64,000 bases of DNA from Dehalococcoidia bacterium UBA2158 (lineage in GTDB: Bacteria > Chloroflexota > Dehalococcoidia > Lucifugimonadales > UBA3495): contig DCWQ01000007.1 in the NCBI GenBank assembly GCA_002328185.1, positions 111,572-175,571 of the forward strand, read 5' to 3'. Positions within the stretch are counted from its first letter, which is position 1. Each line of letters begins with the position of its first letter. Position numbers and translations under genes: made by a program. Shown piece by piece: positions 16,246-24,771 of this stretch. The notes below the pieces were generated by a model. The model made no database searches. It had not been told where the DNA came from and was given only the letters and a program-made list of their open reading frames with translations.

Positions 16246-17058
16246 ATGACCGATCAACAAGTGGTTGACCTGATGGAACACGTCTGGAGTTCGATCGATT
16301 CGTTGTGCTCTCCCCTGACCGAAACCCAGTGGAAAACATCCACCGACTGCCCAGGCTGGTCGGTGCAAGACCAGATTTCCCATATCGTTGGTTCCGAATC
16401 TGGGATTTTGGGCAATCCACGGCCCGAGCACACGCCCCAAAGCACCTCCTACGTTAAGAACGACGTTGGCCAGTCCAACGAGGTCTTGGTTGACTTTCGG
16501 CGTTCTTGGATCGGACAGCAGGTCCTTGATGAATTCCGGGATTTGACCCGACAGCGGCTGACGTACCTCCGAGGCCTGACCGAAGAGCAGTTCGCCACCG
16601 AGATGCAGACGCCCCTCGGCCCAGGCACCGTCACCGAATTCATCCGCATCCGCATCATGGACGCCTGGGTGCACGAACAAGACATCCGGCGGGCGCTGGG
16701 CATCCCGGGTGAACTGGACAGCGCCGTGGCGGCCCATGCTATCGGCCGGGTGGCCCGGGCGATGCCGTTCGTGGCGGCCAGAAAAGCCCAAGCTCCTGAC
16801 GGGGCTACCGTGGTGTTCGACATTACCGGTCCTGCGGGCCAGGTTGTCCCGGTGGCTGTCGAAGGAGGCCGGGGAAGCCGACTGGACTCAGAACCGGAAT
16901 CGCCGACGGTAAGGATCACGGCTGATGTCGAGACCTTTGCCTGCCTGGGTTGCGGACGCTGGGATCCAGCCGAAGCCCTGAGTTCCGGCAAGATTACTGT
17001 CACCGGCGACACCGGCCTGGGTGAGATCATCGTCAAACAGATGAATATCATGATCTGA
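16246..17058 (+). CDS. Maleylpyruvate isomerase/DinB-type family protein
   Basis: A 270-residue protein with an N-terminal four-helix DinB-like domain (DLMEHVWSSIDSLCSPL, then CPGWSVQDQISHIVG) that carries a histidine of the usual metal site. A second histidine is in RIMDAWVHEQDIRRALG. The C-terminal part, from about residue 180, looks like an SCP2-type fold. This arrangement matches the actinobacterial mycothiol-dependent maleylpyruvate isomerase family. Whether this organism makes mycothiol is unknown, so another thiol or another reaction is possible. GGGAG precedes the ATG, and the selenoprotein ends 35 bases upstream, suggesting a shared transcript and a thiol-redox link. Confidence 0.82.
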   Translation: MTDQQVVDLMEHVWSSIDSLCSPLTETQWKTSTDCPGWSVQDQISHIVGSESGILGNPRPEHTPQSTSYVKNDVGQSNEVLVDFRRSWIGQQVLDEFRDLTRQRLTYLRGLTEEQFATEMQTPLGPGTVTEFIRIRIMDAWVHEQDIRRALGIPGELDSAVAAHAIGRVARAMPFVAARKAQAPDGATVVFDITGPAGQVVPVAVEGGRGSRLDSEPESPTVRITADVETFACLGCGRWDPAEALSSGKITVTGDTGLGEIIVKQMNIMI

Positions 17059-17140
17059 CGGCGGCCTGCGCTTATCACAACGATTCGGTACAATGCATCA
17101 GTGACGGCAAGTAGCTAATCGAACGGTTGGATTACGTTAA

Positions 17141-18505
17141 TTGGCCCTTCTAGGTAAGCTCAAGTTAGGCTATTCGGCCTCTAAAATGCCCTTTGGCATC
17201 CACTACAGTTGGGTGATCGTGGCTGTGCTAGCGATTGTCCAAGTGTTTGGCAGCTCTGTGTTCATGATAGCCGGCGTGATGGTCCCGCCCCTGACCGACC
17301 CCGAGGGCGGCTTCCGTTTCGGTATCGGTGAGCTCAGCATGGCCATCGGCCTCTACTACGTCTTTAGCGCCATCTTCGCTCCGATAACCGGCCATCTTGG
17401 AGACAGATTTGGCGCCCGGCCCATGATGCTTGTTGGCGCGGTGATGTATGGCGTGGGCATGGTTGCGTTGGGGTTTGTGAGTGAGCTCTGGCATTTCTTC
17501 TTCTTCTACAGCTTTTTGATGTCGTTCACCGCATCGATCACCATGGTGCCGATGATGGCGTCCATCAGCGGCTGGTTCCGTCGCCGCATGGGTTGGGGCG
17601 TGGGCATCCTGTGGGCCACCGGCGGTATTGGGACCGCTATCTTAGCGCCCCTGATCGCCTACATGCTGGAGTCGATGGGATGGCAGTCAGCCTTCGCCTC
17701 CGTGGGCGTAGCGGGTACCGTAATCATGCTCTTGGCATTCCCGTTCATTCGAAGCAAACCGGCCGATATAGGGATCCGCCCCTTTGGCATCCCCAGCGAT
17801 GCGCCGGAACTGCCGCCCAAAGACCGGTCAGTGGAGGCCCTCCGCCTCAAGGTGTTCAATCAACACACCCGCCAGACCCGGGCGTTTTGGAACCTTCCAG
17901 TCATCCATGCTTTGGGTTGCGCTGGGATGGGAATCGTACTCATCTACGTGATCCCCCTGGCGGTCGAACAGGGTCTCAGCACAACCTCCGCAGCATTGAC
18001 CATAACCATCATCTCTCTGGTCAGCATCGTCAGCAGGCTGGGAGCGCCGGTTGTGGCTGAGGCTTGGGGTCCCAGGAAGGTGATGGCCGCCAGCTTGAGC
18101 ATCCAGGCCCTAACGGTGTTGATATTGTTCTGGGCCCACGACCCCTGGATGTTTTATCTATTCGCCGCCTCGTTCGGACTGGGGTTCGGCGCCGAGTGGA
18201 CCGGATACCTCGAGATCAACCGGCGGTACTTTGGCGAGGGTCCAATGGGATCCATCTACGGCTGGCAGATGACCGGCGCGTTCGCCGGCCATGCCGTGAC
18301 GACCTTCCTAGCCGGTCTGGTCATCTATGTAACCGGCTCTTTCTATCCCGTGTTTGTGTTGTCGGCGCTCTTTAGCGCGGCCGGATTGCTGGTCATAGCC
18401 ACGTTGGAAAGCACCTCCCACGTGCTGATTCCCGACTGGGAAGACTCGTTGCCCCCTGAGGCCAGGTCCGGTTTCGTGCCTGGAGTCGCTGCCGGAGACG
18501 ATTAG
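17141..18505 (+). CDS. MFS transporter, MCT/OxlT-like group (copy 1)
   Basis: A 454-residue major facilitator with about twelve membrane segments. MFS loop motifs are visible: GHLGDRFGARPMMLVGA after segment 2, and GWFRRRMGWGVGIL. The start is TTG at 17141; the conserved core begins at PFGIHYSWVIV. The C-terminal tail (STSHVLIPDWEDSLPPE) recurs in two other carriers of the window (18645 and 50128). Members of this group move monocarboxylates, oxalate or formate. The neighbouring sibling suggests tandem duplication. Substrate unknown. Confidence 0.88.
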   Translation: MALLGKLKLGYSASKMPFGIHYSWVIVAVLAIVQVFGSSVFMIAGVMVPPLTDPEGGFRFGIGELSMAIGLYYVFSAIFAPITGHLGDRFGARPMMLVGAVMYGVGMVALGFVSELWHFFFFYSFLMSFTASITMVPMMASISGWFRRRMGWGVGILWATGGIGTAILAPLIAYMLESMGWQSAFASVGVAGTVIMLLAFPFIRSKPADIGIRPFGIPSDAPELPPKDRSVEALRLKVFNQHTRQTRAFWNLPVIHALGCAGMGIVLIYVIPLAVEQGLSTTSAALTITIISLVSIVSRLGAPVVAEAWGPRKVMAASLSIQALTVLILFWAHDPWMFYLFAASFGLGFGAEWTGYLEINRRYFGEGPMGSIYGWQMTGAFAGHAVTTFLAGLVIYVTGSFYPVFVLSALFSAAGLLVIATLESTSHVLIPDWEDSLPPEARSGFVPGVAAGDD

Positions 18506-18644
18506 CCGAACCGAATTCAGCGCATTGGATTCTCCATCGGTCAAGCTATGGGGTGCACTTATCATCATAGATAGATATAATGGACAAATAGCAATATTCA
18601 GTAAACGCTGCTAACGGCGTCTATTCTTTTCAGGGACAAGGAAA

Positions 18645-20033
18645 TTGGCGCTTACCTCTCAACCCAACCCTAAACTCTCGAACGGTCCGTTGCCCTTTGG
18701 CATCCACTACAGTTGGCTCATCATCGGGATCTTGGCTGCCGTTCAGATATTTGCCAGCTCCATCAGCATGGCCGCCGGCATCATGGTCCCGCCGCTGAAC
18801 GACGCCAATGGCGACTTTGGCTGGAGCCTGGGGACCATCGGCGTAGTCATCGCCAGCTACTACATGTTCGGCGCCCTTTACGCCCCCATGACCGGCTGGC
18901 TGGGCGACCGCTACGGCTCTCGCTGGATGCTTTTTGGCGCGGCCATCATGTATCTGATCAGCATGTCGCTGCTGAGCCAGGTGACCGAGATCTGGCAGTT
19001 CTTCATCTTCTTCGGGATGTTGCTATCCTTGACTCAATCGCTGGCGATGGTGCCTCTGATGGCTGCCGTAAGCGGCTGGTTCCGCCGCCGCTTGGGGCTA
19101 GGAGTGGGGATACTCTGGGGAGCAGGCGGGGTCGGAACCGGAATAATGGCCCCCCTCATGGGCGGGTTCATCGAAGCCCTGGGCTGGCAGACCACTTTCA
19201 TGCTCATCGGAGGAATGGGCGGCAGCATCATGCTGGCCATGGTTCCCTTCATGCGCGGTAAGCCCGCTGATCTGGGAATATTGCCCTACGGCGCCAGGGA
19301 AACCGACCCGCCCCCGGTCATCAGGGACAAAGCCGTAGACCGCCTGCGTCAAAAGGTGTTTAACCAACACACCCGTCGCACCAAGCCCTTCTGGAACCTG
19401 CCGTTGATCCACGGCCTGGGCTGCGCCGGACACGGCACGATCTTGATCTACGTGATTCCGATGGCCTTCGAGCGCGGGGCGTTCACGTCACTGGCCCAGG
19501 CAGGAATCATCCTGACCATCATCTCTTTGGTCAGCGTCATCAGCCGGGTGGTGACCCCCATCTTGGCGGAGACCTACGGCACTCGTCGGATGATGGCTAC
19601 CAGTCTGAGCATCCAGGCCGCCACCGTCTTCATGCTCTTCTGGTCACAGGACGCCTGGGCGTACTACCTGTTCGCTGGGGTGTTCGGTATCGGGTTCGGT
19701 GGGGAATGGACCGGCTATCTGGTCATCAACCGGCAATACTACGGCGAAGGCCCCATGGGCACGATCTACGGTTGGCAGACCACCGGGGCGCTGATGGGTC
19801 ACGCGGTGGCCACAGCCCTGGCAGGGCTGGTGATCTACGCCACAGGGTCGTTCAACCTCGTGATGGCGCTATCCGTTGGATTTAGCGGTGTAGGCGTGTT
19901 GGTGATCGCCCTCTTGGAAGACACGTCCCACGTGCTGATCCCAGGCTGGGAAGAAGATATACCGACTCTGCCCGACATGGCTCCGGAAACCAACCCCAGG
20001 CCGGCCGCCGGTGCAGCAGGGGACGACGACTAG
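18645..20033 (+). CDS. MFS transporter, MCT/OxlT-like group (copy 2)
   Basis: A 462-residue twelve-segment carrier, clearly paralogous to the gene just upstream: PFGIHYSWLIIG, GWLGDRYGSRWMLFGA, GWFRRRLGLGVGILW and the tail DTSHVLIPGWEEDIP line up along the whole length. Start is TTG at 18645 with AAGGA upstream. A TATAAT box at 18576 may belong to its own promoter, though the -35 is poor. It converges on the HpaB-type hydroxylase gene with a 16-base gap. Duplication followed by a change of substrate is the likely history. Confidence 0.88.
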   Translation: MALTSQPNPKLSNGPLPFGIHYSWLIIGILAAVQIFASSISMAAGIMVPPLNDANGDFGWSLGTIGVVIASYYMFGALYAPMTGWLGDRYGSRWMLFGAAIMYLISMSLLSQVTEIWQFFIFFGMLLSLTQSLAMVPLMAAVSGWFRRRLGLGVGILWGAGGVGTGIMAPLMGGFIEALGWQTTFMLIGGMGGSIMLAMVPFMRGKPADLGILPYGARETDPPPVIRDKAVDRLRQKVFNQHTRRTKPFWNLPLIHGLGCAGHGTILIYVIPMAFERGAFTSLAQAGIILTIISLVSVISRVVTPILAETYGTRRMMATSLSIQAATVFMLFWSQDAWAYYLFAGVFGIGFGGEWTGYLVINRQYYGEGPMGTIYGWQTTGALMGHAVATALAGLVIYATGSFNLVMALSVGFSGVGVLVIALLEDTSHVLIPGWEEDIPTLPDMAPETNPRPAAGAAGDDD

Positions 20034-20049
20034 GGTTTCTGCCCCCGCC

Positions 20050-21501
20050 CTATTCCTGGTTTAAAAAGTCCAGGACGAATTGGCTCATGGGCTCTTTGTC
20101 GTAGCGGCTGTTCATCAAGACCACGTTCCGGTTCCGGTCGCCTTGAAAAAAGCGTTCGTAGAGTATCTGCCGTGAGCCAAAGGCGCTGCAGCAGGTGTCC
20201 CACGCCAGCCGGAAGAGCCGCACCCGGTCCTTGGCCGATGAGAAGTCGGTCTCCAGGTACTTCGAGATATCGTCGGCGATGGGGCCTTCGAAGTCGTCTT
20301 CCGTAGGCAGGGCCATCAGGCTGCTGGAGCCCAGCAGATGGAGTATCTCGCCCATTCGTGGGTACATCTTGATGAATTGCTGGCGGGCGACCATCAACGA
20401 TATGTCGGTAGGGCACATGACACCCCACTCGTCCAGCTCTGCGTCAACCTCGGCGGCCCGCAGTAGGGCCTTGGTAATCTCCAGGTTCTCGATTATCTCA
20501 GCCATCATGCTGTGGACTTGGGGCATCTCCTGAGAACCCAGGGTGTTGACCATCAGGTTGGCAAGTCCCAGGACGAACTCACACTTCACCACATTCTTGG
20601 TCACCACTTGGTGGCCGGAGTGGAGGAACTGGTGGGTGCGCAGCGACATGTTGTTGCACATGTCCACGTCGCCGTAAAGGAACACCCTTTCCCAGGGGAC
20701 GAAGACGTTGTCGAAGAAGGCCAGGGCGTCCATCTCCTCGAATCGCGAGCCCAGGGGGTGGTCGAAGCTGGAGCGTTCCAAGTCGAAGGGTTCCCGGCAC
20801 TGGAATTTTAATCCGGGAGCGTCGCAGGGCACGGCGAAGGCGAATGATGTCTGGCCGGGCGCGCCAGTGGGCAGGCGGTGGGAGCGCGCCGGGTAGACCG
20901 CGATCTCGTCGGCTATGGGCAGTGTGGCCAACACACGGGCCCCATGGACGATGATTCCCCCATCGGTCTCTTTCACAACCGAAAGTGCCAGATCCAGCGA
21001 ATCGTCGAGTGCCGTGGCTGCTCCGGAGCGGTTCCGCTGGATGTTGACCAAGGTGTGGGTCAGGACCAGGTCCTTCTCCCGCACCATCTCGTAGTAGTTC
21101 TGGATGTTTTGCTCGAAGTCGGGGCGGTTCTGGCCGAAGTACTTGCCTGCCGCGGCCATGGACATCAGGCTCACATTCAGGAAGTCCGGGGTCCGGCCCA
21201 TCATTCCGCAGGTGATCTTGGCCCAGCTCCGCATCATGTCGCGGCGCTTGTCCAAGTCCTCGTGGGTCCTTGGGGTCAGGAAGGACAGGCCCACCTGGTC
21301 GCCGGTGGTCGGAGACTCGTAGGTCATCTGCTTGCCGACCTTGGGGTCGTGCTGCAGGTCGTAGAGCCGGGCAAGGGTCTTGATCCCGCCCATCAGCCCC
21401 GGTTCCTTGGTGGGGTATTTCACCTGTTTGCCAGACATATAAAGGTTGGGCGGCCGTTCACTTAGCCCGTCGATGTACTGCTTACCCGTTCTGGCTGGCA
21501 T
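20050..21501 (-). CDS. 4-hydroxyphenylacetate 3-hydroxylase (HpaB)-family flavin monooxygenase, copy 1
   Basis: A 483-residue protein of the HpaB/HpcB family, which uses reduced FAD from a partner reductase to hydroxylate phenolic substrates; some members are CoA dehydratases with an iron-sulfur cluster instead. The start is ATG 21501 with AGGAGGG upstream; a longer frame to 21696 looks non-coding. Segments such as VGLSFLTPRTHEDL, DDSLDLALSVVKETDGGIIVHGARVLAT and FDHPLGSRFEEMDA are family-typical. No flavin reductase gene (HpaC) is adjacent. It is divergent from the deacetylase-like gene at 21695, with a 193-base shared promoter region. A close paralogue lies at 60550. Confidence 0.88.
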   Translation of the reverse strand: MPARTGKQYIDGLSERPPNLYMSGKQVKYPTKEPGLMGGIKTLARLYDLQHDPKVGKQMTYESPTTGDQVGLSFLTPRTHEDLDKRRDMMRSWAKITCGMMGRTPDFLNVSLMSMAAAGKYFGQNRPDFEQNIQNYYEMVREKDLVLTHTLVNIQRNRSGAATALDDSLDLALSVVKETDGGIIVHGARVLATLPIADEIAVYPARSHRLPTGAPGQTSFAFAVPCDAPGLKFQCREPFDLERSSFDHPLGSRFEEMDALAFFDNVFVPWERVFLYGDVDMCNNMSLRTHQFLHSGHQVVTKNVVKCEFVLGLANLMVNTLGSQEMPQVHSMMAEIIENLEITKALLRAAEVDAELDEWGVMCPTDISLMVARQQFIKMYPRMGEILHLLGSSSLMALPTEDDFEGPIADDISKYLETDFSSAKDRVRLFRLAWDTCCSAFGSRQILYERFFQGDRNRNVVLMNSRYDKEPMSQFVLDFLNQE

Positions 21502-21694
21502 CCCGTTCCCTCCTGGTGCTGAACAACCGGCGATATTTGCTGAATTTGTTAGCGGACATTTTGCGTCATCTCTCCCGGTTTTACCAGAGTCTTTCGGCCT
21601 GGCTGGAACCGGCGGGTTATATTTGACAGTGCCTGGCGATTCCCCTAGTCTGGGGCACACATTCCGCCGGGAGGCCGCCAGGAGGTTACAAGCC

Positions 21695-22603
21695 ATGTCC
21701 CTAGCTCCGCATCGTGTAGATTACAGCCCGATCATCGAGCGCCGGCCCATCAAGTGGCCCAACGGAGAACGGGTGGCGTTATGGATCGCTCCCAACGTGG
21801 AGCACTATGAATATATGCCCGTCCAATACGGGCCTCGCGACCCCTGGCCCCGCACGCCGTACCCCGACGTGCAGCAGTATTCCTACCGGGACTACGGCAA
21901 CCGGGTGGGGTTCTGGCGCATGCTGGAGGTCTTGGACCAATACAAGATCCGTAGCTGCGTATCGCTGAACCTGGCTGTGTTGGAGCACTTCCCAGAGATC
22001 CGCGATGCCATGGTTGAGCGTGACTGGGATTACATGAGCCATGGCATCTACAACACCCGCTACCTCTATGCCTATACGGAAGAAGAGGAGCGGGAGTTCT
22101 ACAGAGACAACGTTGAGACTCTGATGCGGCAAACTGGCAAGCAGTTGAAGGGCATGCTGGGCCCCGCCATCTCAGGTACCACCCGGACTCCAGACCTGAT
22201 GACTGAGGCCGGCCTGATCTACCACACTGACTGGATGCACGATGACCAACCGGTTCCCATCAATGTGGAGACGGGCAAGCTCGTTTCGGTCCCGTATTCC
22301 ATCGAGCTGAACGACTCGCCGCTCTTCCGGGTGAACTACGAGGCCGATTATTTCGCGGAGATCTGCAAACGGCAGTTCGACCAACTCTATAAAGAAGGAG
22401 CCGAGAGCGGCCGAGTGATGTGCATCGCCCTGCATCCGTTCCTGATCGGCCAACCCCACCGCATCAAGTTCTTGGACGAGATACTCGGCTACATTACTTC
22501 TTACAGCGACATCTGGATGACCACCGCCGACGACATCGCTGAGTATTACATCGCGAACTATTACGACCAGGCGGTTGAACACGCCAAGCAGTTCAAAGCC
22601 TAA
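21695..22603 (+). CDS. Polysaccharide deacetylase/PuuE-like hydrolase, copy 1
   Basis: A 302-residue NodB-homology protein. The start at ATG 21695 has AGGAGG nine bases upstream; the longer frame overlaps the divergent gene. The conserved core includes ALWIAPNVEHYEYMP, the SHGIYNTRYLYAY histidine motif, and LHPFLIGQPHRI near the C-terminus. This pattern is nearer to the allantoinase PuuE branch than to chitin deacetylases. It likely hydrolyses an amide or cyclic ureide in the cytoplasm; I see no signal peptide. A paralogue follows after 54 bases. Confidence 0.83.
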   Translation: MSLAPHRVDYSPIIERRPIKWPNGERVALWIAPNVEHYEYMPVQYGPRDPWPRTPYPDVQQYSYRDYGNRVGFWRMLEVLDQYKIRSCVSLNLAVLEHFPEIRDAMVERDWDYMSHGIYNTRYLYAYTEEEEREFYRDNVETLMRQTGKQLKGMLGPAISGTTRTPDLMTEAGLIYHTDWMHDDQPVPINVETGKLVSVPYSIELNDSPLFRVNYEADYFAEICKRQFDQLYKEGAESGRVMCIALHPFLIGQPHRIKFLDEILGYITSYSDIWMTTADDIAEYYIANYYDQAVEHAKQFKA

Positions 22604-22657
22604 CTTTCATCATCAATCTCCGTTTTGAACAAACTAAAGTAACGGGAGACCCGCAAT

Positions 22658-23560
22658 ATGCCCGCTGAAAGACGACAAGGGATGGACCACGAGCACCACG
22701 AGTGGTCCCCCATATCCACCCGAGGCAAACTTAGCTGGCCCAACAACGCAAAAGTTGCGTTGTGCGTCATAGTCACTCTGGAACACACTGAATGGGAGCC
22801 GCCGGAAGGCAGCTTCAGCGCCGACGCAGCCGGCGGCCTGGGCCTGCGCCCCTTCCCCGACTACCCCCGTTTCTCCCACCGGGAGTACGGCCACCGGGTC
22901 GGCATTTTTCGGGTGCTGGACGTGCTGGAACGTCTGGGTATCAAGGCCACCGTCGCAATGGACACCCAAACCTCCGAAGGCTATCCCTACCTGGTGAAGC
23001 ATTGTCAGGACCGGGGCTGCGAGATCATAGCCCACGGTGTCTCCGGCAGCCAGATGATCTCCGGCGACATGTCGGTCGAAGGAGAGACGGTCTTCATTCG
23101 TGCCTCGATGGATGCTATGACTAAGGCTACCGGGTCAAAGCCCCGCGGATGGTTCGGGACCGACTACGGAGAATCTGAGCGCACCCCCGACCTGCTACGC
23201 CAAGCCGGTTTCGATTACGTGTGCGACTGGGTCAACGACGAACAGCCCTATCCCATGAGAGACGGCCTGACCGCGCTGCCGACGATGCTGGAGATGGATG
23301 ACCTGTTCGTCATGTCCAACCGGCGCGTGGAGATCGAGCGTTTCGCCCAATCGCTGAAGGACGGCTTTGACGTCATGTTCCGGGACGGCGCCAAGAACGG
23401 CCGGCTCATGACCATCAACCTTCATCCGTGGCTGGTCGGCCAGCCCTTCCGCATCGGCTACCTGGAAGATGCACTGGCTCACGTGATGGGGCATGAAGGC
23501 GTCTGGTCAGCGTCTGGCTCAGAGATTGTCGACTGGTTCACCAGCAACCCGCCCGTCTAA
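22658..23560 (+). CDS. Polysaccharide deacetylase/PuuE-like hydrolase, copy 2
   Basis: A 300-residue paralogue of the preceding gene: CVIVTLEHTEWEPPEG, EYGHRVGIFRVLDVLERL, AHGVSGSQMISG and NLHPWLVGQPFRIGYLEDAL align with it. It starts with ATG 22658 after CGGGAG. Both genes are probably co-transcribed. With the divergent hydroxylase and the two upstream carriers, the neighbourhood looks like uptake and breakdown of an organic nitrogen or aromatic compound, which is an inference from context. Confidence 0.83.
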   Translation: MPAERRQGMDHEHHEWSPISTRGKLSWPNNAKVALCVIVTLEHTEWEPPEGSFSADAAGGLGLRPFPDYPRFSHREYGHRVGIFRVLDVLERLGIKATVAMDTQTSEGYPYLVKHCQDRGCEIIAHGVSGSQMISGDMSVEGETVFIRASMDAMTKATGSKPRGWFGTDYGESERTPDLLRQAGFDYVCDWVNDEQPYPMRDGLTALPTMLEMDDLFVMSNRRVEIERFAQSLKDGFDVMFRDGAKNGRLMTINLHPWLVGQPFRIGYLEDALAHVMGHEGVWSASGSEIVDWFTSNPPV

Positions 23561-23656
23561 TCCCTGGGTTTGATAGGCCGTGTCGAAGGCCTGTTTCATC
23601 TACGAAACGGGCGGGGCGGTAAGCCTTCAACCATGCGTAACCAAAGCTGAAATCCC

Positions 23657-23685
23657 TTGACACCCATATGCAGTTGTGATATTTT
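23657..23685 (+). promoter_or_regulatory. Promoter of the alternative complex III operon
   Basis: TTGACA at 23657-23662 and TATTTT at 23680-23685 are 17 bases apart. The predicted start lies about 80 bases ahead of the first gene of the respiratory cluster. The intergenic region contains no other feature I can support. Confidence 0.65.
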
Positions 23686-23772
23686 TCACCTGGCCTTTGA
23701 CCGGAGGCTGATACGTGCTTGGGTCACGAATGGATTCAAGCCGCTAAACAGCCCATTTTTCCTTGACGGCGG

Positions 23773-24075
23773 GTGGCTGCATTGGACGACCCCAAAGCAT
23801 TAACGAGCGTTGACTGGAACAACATCCATATGTTCCTGGTGTGGTTCTGGATCTACCTACCCATCGTTTTGACATTTGGAATTACCATGCTCGCGGCCCA
23901 CGCCCTGATTCCCTCCTTGGTCAGCACCGGCCATCTCCCGGAATCGACTCAGAAGCTGCGAGTACCTATGACCGCGTTTGCTGTTCTGCTGTTTGCCGCG
24001 GGCGCGGTGATTCTGGTTCTAGGCATAAACGCAGAGTTAGATATCACGAATATCTGGGACCGGGTCCTGATCTAA
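23773..24075 (+). CDS. Small membrane protein at the head of the ACIII operon, unassigned
   Basis: A 100-residue protein with two hydrophobic helices (about residues 19-45 and 66-85) separated by a short polar loop. I do not recognise a named family. The start is GTG 23773. It lies 58 bases before actA on the same strand, directly behind the operon promoter, so it is likely a small accessory or structural subunit of the complex or an assembly factor. Cryo-EM work on Chloroflexus complex III reported an extra small membrane subunit (ActG), but I cannot claim homology. Confidence 0.7.
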   Translation: MAALDDPKALTSVDWNNIHMFLVWFWIYLPIVLTFGITMLAAHALIPSLVSTGHLPESTQKLRVPMTAFAVLLFAAGAVILVLGINAELDITNIWDRVLI

Positions 24076-24133
24076 GGCCGGCCCAGCCTGAAACATCTGC
24101 CTTAAGAAAACTATGAACGGATCTGATAACTAG

Positions 24134-24760
24134 ATGAAGCCAAGTCCGAAAATGATACCCCTCATGGTCGCCGGAGGGGTCGTGACTGTGATCATTGGCT
24201 TCGTTATTGTCGTTCTGCTCATTTCCTGGTTCTCCAACCCGCCGTTCGGCCTGGGCAACGCTCCACCCCAGCCAGTGGCCTTCCCCCATACGATTCACGT
24301 GGCTGAAAACAATATCCAGTGCGAGTTCTGCCACCGGAACGTGACCAAGGGCGCCGCGGCAACCGTGCCCGCCGTGGAAACCTGCCTCTTCTGCCACAAA
24401 GAAATCGACGGCGGCACCGTCACCGCTCAGGCAGAGATCGAGAAAGTCAGGACCGCCTTCGAGACCGACACGCCGATCAACTGGGAGCGGGTCCACCGTC
24501 TCCCAGACCATGTCCGCTTCATTCATGAAGCCCATATCAGGTACTTCACCGACGAAGACATTCCTGTTAAATACGGAATCAACGGTGAAGAGTTCGGAAC
24601 GACACCAGACGTCGCTCAGACCTGCACGATTTGTCATGGCGATGTCGCCAATAAAACTGTAGTCCAACCCAAGACCGGCCAGTCGCTGAAGATGGGGACC
24701 TGCGTTGATTGTCACCGACTGAATAGCGTGTCCACCGACTGCACGGTTTGCCACAAGTAA
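24134..24760 (+). CDS. actA: ACIII pentahaem cytochrome c subunit
   Basis: A 208-residue protein with one N-terminal membrane anchor (residues 8-32) and five CxxCH haem sites: CEFCH at 63, CLFCH at 84, CTICH at 164, CVDCH at 190 and CTVCH at 203. This haem count and arrangement match ActA of alternative complex III, a class III-like cytochrome exposed on the periplasmic side that passes electrons from quinol oxidation towards a cytochrome c or an oxidase. The next gene, actB1, begins 11 bases later. Maturation would depend on the ccm genes downstream. Confidence 0.93.
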   Translation: MKPSPKMIPLMVAGGVVTVIIGFVIVVLLISWFSNPPFGLGNAPPQPVAFPHTIHVAENNIQCEFCHRNVTKGAAATVPAVETCLFCHKEIDGGTVTAQAEIEKVRTAFETDTPINWERVHRLPDHVRFIHEAHIRYFTDEDIPVKYGINGEEFGTTPDVAQTCTICHGDVANKTVVQPKTGQSLKMGTCVDCHRLNSVSTDCTVCHK

Positions 24761-24771
24761 CGGATAGATAG

